20,878 nucleotides of DNA, taken from NCBI GenBank assembly GCA_944364705.1, contig CALVWH010000106.1, positions 1 through 20,878 on the forward strand. Direction: 5' to 3'. The translations under genes and the position numbers were made by a program. The notes beneath the pieces were generated by a model. That model searched no databases. It saw only the letters and a list, made by a program, of their open reading frames with translations, and had not been told where the DNA came from. The stretch comes from an uncultured Bacilli bacterium. GTDB lineage: Bacteria; Bacillota_I; Bacilli_A; RF39; UBA660. Shown piece after piece: positions 19,390-20,878 of this stretch; the first letter of the stretch is position 1, and each line of letters opens with the position of its first letter.

Positions 19390-20448
19390 ATGAAAAAGAA
19401 ATGTTTTTTCTTTCTTTTCTTTAATATTTTTTTGCTTTCTGGATGTACGAAAAACTATGATCAAAATAGTGTTATGGACTATGTGAAGGAGCAACTTTCC
19501 TTATCTGAATTTACAGTTTCACAGACTTATAAAGAAATCAAAGGAGAAGATGGATATACGGATCGATTATGGACGGTAAAAGATAAGGAACATAACATTA
19601 CGTTTCATGTTCTTGATGATTATTTTTGGGGAATGGAAAGTGTTAGTAATCATTTATCTGATGATTATGAAGCTTCTTTGTTTGCTTCGCTATATCAGAA
19701 GTTAGAACAAAAAGACAATCTTTCTTTTATCAAAGAGGATAAAGATTCTTTGTTCACAGTTCAATTAGTATGCGATTACAAAAATAAAGAAGAATTAACA
19801 GATTGTTATGATTCTGTGTTGTCTTATAAGAAACAAATCGATCAATTCGGATATCAATTAAATATTCCATATTCTGTTGAATATGATTTTGAATTTAAAA
19901 ATATTGGGGATTATCAAATAAAAACAGGAGATCAATCTGGATCTTTAAAAGATATAGATGAAAACGTATATCAGGAAATGATTTATAACTATTATTCTAC
20001 GGCTTTAACTTATCAAATAGAAGATTCTTTATTAGAGATGACTCCATCGGATAAGGATTTTGTTATGAATCATGAGGATACTCATAGAATTTTTAAAAGG
20101 ACCAATCAGGGATCTTTAGAATTCTATGATGATGTGATAGGAAATGAGAATTCTTATGGTATTAGTTTTGGTGGACTTTATAAAATATTAAAACAGGAAA
20201 ATTTTCCTGTGGTAGGAAATGCTTGGCATTATACGGTCACAGTTAATTCCGATATTTATGAATTTTCATATGATTTCAATGATCTTTTATATGAAGACGA
20301 AGATCAGAATTTTTATGGATATTATTATAAAAAAAATGGACAAAAAATGAAAATGAACTTTTATTTTTATAATTGTTTTAAACCAAAAGAAATTAATGAG
20401 ATGTTTGGTTTAAATATTGAGGAATCTACAAATAAAGCGATAAAATAG
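19390..20448 (+). CDS. Lipoprotein of unknown function
   Basis: This exported, membrane-anchored protein has a short basic start (MKKKC), a very hydrophobic core rich in Phe and a lipobox LSGC, with lipidation predicted at Cys19. The mature part (about 333 residues) is acidic and Tyr/Asp-rich, without further membrane helices. It contains recurring beta-type patterns (FHVLDDYFWGMESVSNHL, YSVEYDFEFKNIGDYQI, YTVTVNSDIYEFSYDFNDLLYEDEDQNFYGYYYK), suggesting repeated small beta domains facing the exterior. I recognise no named family. GGAG lies about 9 bases before the ATG. It is a single-gene unit with its own promoter and terminator. Confidence 0.82.
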   Translation: MKKKCFFFLFFNIFLLSGCTKNYDQNSVMDYVKEQLSLSEFTVSQTYKEIKGEDGYTDRLWTVKDKEHNITFHVLDDYFWGMESVSNHLSDDYEASLFASLYQKLEQKDNLSFIKEDKDSLFTVQLVCDYKNKEELTDCYDSVLSYKKQIDQFGYQLNIPYSVEYDFEFKNIGDYQIKTGDQSGSLKDIDENVYQEMIYNYYSTALTYQIEDSLLEMTPSDKDFVMNHEDTHRIFKRTNQGSLEFYDDVIGNENSYGISFGGLYKILKQENFPVVGNAWHYTVTVNSDIYEFSYDFNDLLYEDEDQNFYGYYYKKNGQKMKMNFYFYNCFKPKEINEMFGLNIEESTNKAIK

Positions 20449-20458
20449 GAAAAATGAT

Positions 20459-20487
20459 AGAAAGGTTAAAAACTCTTTCTTTTTTTA
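20459..20487 (+). terminator. Intrinsic terminator of the lipoprotein gene
   Basis: AGAAAGGTT pairs with AAC-T-CTTTCT (one bulged T) around AAA, then a T-run to 20487. Confidence 0.72.
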
Positions 20488-20526
20488 TATATGATAATCT
20501 TTAGAAAAAAGTAGAAACTTTTTTCC

Positions 20527-20555
20527 TTGTAATTTTCTAGAAAATCTAGTACAAT
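20527..20555 (+). promoter_or_regulatory. Promoter of the last gene, with palindromic spacer
   Basis: TTGTAA (20527-20532), 17 bases, TACAAT (20550-20555). The spacer contains the perfect 12-bp palindrome TTTTCTAGAAAA (20533-20544), a possible operator. Confidence 0.55.
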
Positions 20556-20583
20556 AGCTGAAAAAAAAGGAGAAAATATCAAA

Positions 20584-20823
20584 ATGGAACGGAAAACGAT
20601 TGATAAAATAAATATATATTATCCAGAAGATAAAGTAGAAATAGAAAATATAGAAACAATTATCAAAAAGAATCGCTTTTTATTTAATATATCGACTGAT
20701 TTGAATATCATAATAGATCCTAACAGTCCTGATAAATTAAAAGCAGAGGACAACCATACAATTATAATCCAACATTTTTACGCTCTTTTTGAATTTGTTT
20801 TAAAACAAGTATTAAAAGATTAA
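20584..20823 (+). CDS. Unknown small protein (79 aa)
   Basis: No family is recognised. The acidic, Ile- and Asn-rich sequence (IDKINIYYPEDKVEIENIETIIKKNRFLF, then a strand NIIIDPNSPD and a C-terminal helix HFYALFEFVLKQVLKD) predicts a small alpha/beta protein with no signal peptide. GGAG is 11 bases from the ATG, a longer spacing than usual here, which lowers confidence in the start. A promoter is well placed upstream. The 55 bases that follow to the window end show nothing definable. Confidence 0.6.
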   Translation: MERKTIDKINIYYPEDKVEIENIETIIKKNRFLFNISTDLNIIIDPNSPDKLKAEDNHTIIIQHFYALFEFVLKQVLKD

Positions 20824-20878
20824 AAACATCAATCAATTTTAAAGAAGCAAAATTTTGTGACTGCATGTTATACTCAAT

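Noticed and set aside
15814..20823. Phage-defence or toxin-antitoxin island
   Set aside because: Apart from one HD protein and one small XRE gene there is no effector, nuclease, toxin pair or mobile marker; separate promoters argue against a single system.
1..20878. parS-like sites (centre CACGTG) as partner of the ParB-family gene
   Set aside because: None was seen on reading the window, which also favours Noc over Spo0J, though a computed search should confirm.
1..20878. Alternative genetic code (TGA as Trp, as in Mollicutes)
   Set aside because: Trp is encoded by TGG in conserved positions, and TGA ends rnpA, yidC and jag at the expected places.

Overview
The window is AT-rich and densely coded, with a standard code: TGG is used for Trp, and TGA serves as a stop in rnpA, yidC and jag. 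Strong AGGAGG-type ribosome binding sites and many intrinsic terminators point to a low-GC Bacillota, probably class Bacilli and possibly an uncultured gut lineage. The backbone is the classical origin-proximal order rnpA - yidC - jag - mnmE - mnmG - rsmG - noc known from Bacillus, opened up by extra genes. The exact species cannot be read from the sequence.

Region 1 (1-3413). The 3' part of rnpA, a lipoprotein-type yidC and jag/khpB form one operon. Its intrinsic terminator has been split by a complete IS4-like insertion sequence (1828-3345). The element has 17/21 matching terminal inverted repeats and an exact 9-bp target duplication, and it carries one 429-aa DDE transposase on the minus strand. 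Removing the IS and one duplication copy restores a perfect 7-bp GAAA-tetraloop terminator.

Region 2 (3363-9732). An HD-domain phosphohydrolase overlaps mnmE, followed by a ZIP-type metal transporter. A perfect palindrome containing ATTTCCCGGGAAAT, the Noc-binding-site consensus, sits at the transporter stop codon. Next come a polysaccharide-type flippase and a translationally coupled pair: a coiled-coil single-pass membrane protein and a small DUF1292-like protein.

Region 3 (9735-14750). mnmG and rsmG follow in overlap, then a convergent unknown gene, then a ParB-family gene whose DNA-specificity residues and C-terminus are of Noc type. This Noc carries a proline-rich insertion of about 275 residues and lacks the usual N-terminal membrane helix. 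MnmE and MnmG together modify tRNA wobble uridine. The noc gene and the Noc site lie about 7 kb apart in the same window. No parA/parB pair follows noc.

Region 4 (14754-20878). A YqeK-like HD hydrolase converges on a small XRE-type regulator. Then come six genes, mostly without recognisable family: three unknown soluble proteins, a small 79-aa protein, a SAMHD1/dGTPase-like HD protein, a lipoprotein, and a final 79-aa protein (two of the six positions described here are 79-aa proteins; seven ORFs in all lie between 15814 and 20823). Several have their own promoter and terminator, so this looks like lineage-specific accessory or poorly characterised core DNA rather than one long operon. I see no tRNA, rRNA, CRISPR array or phage module.
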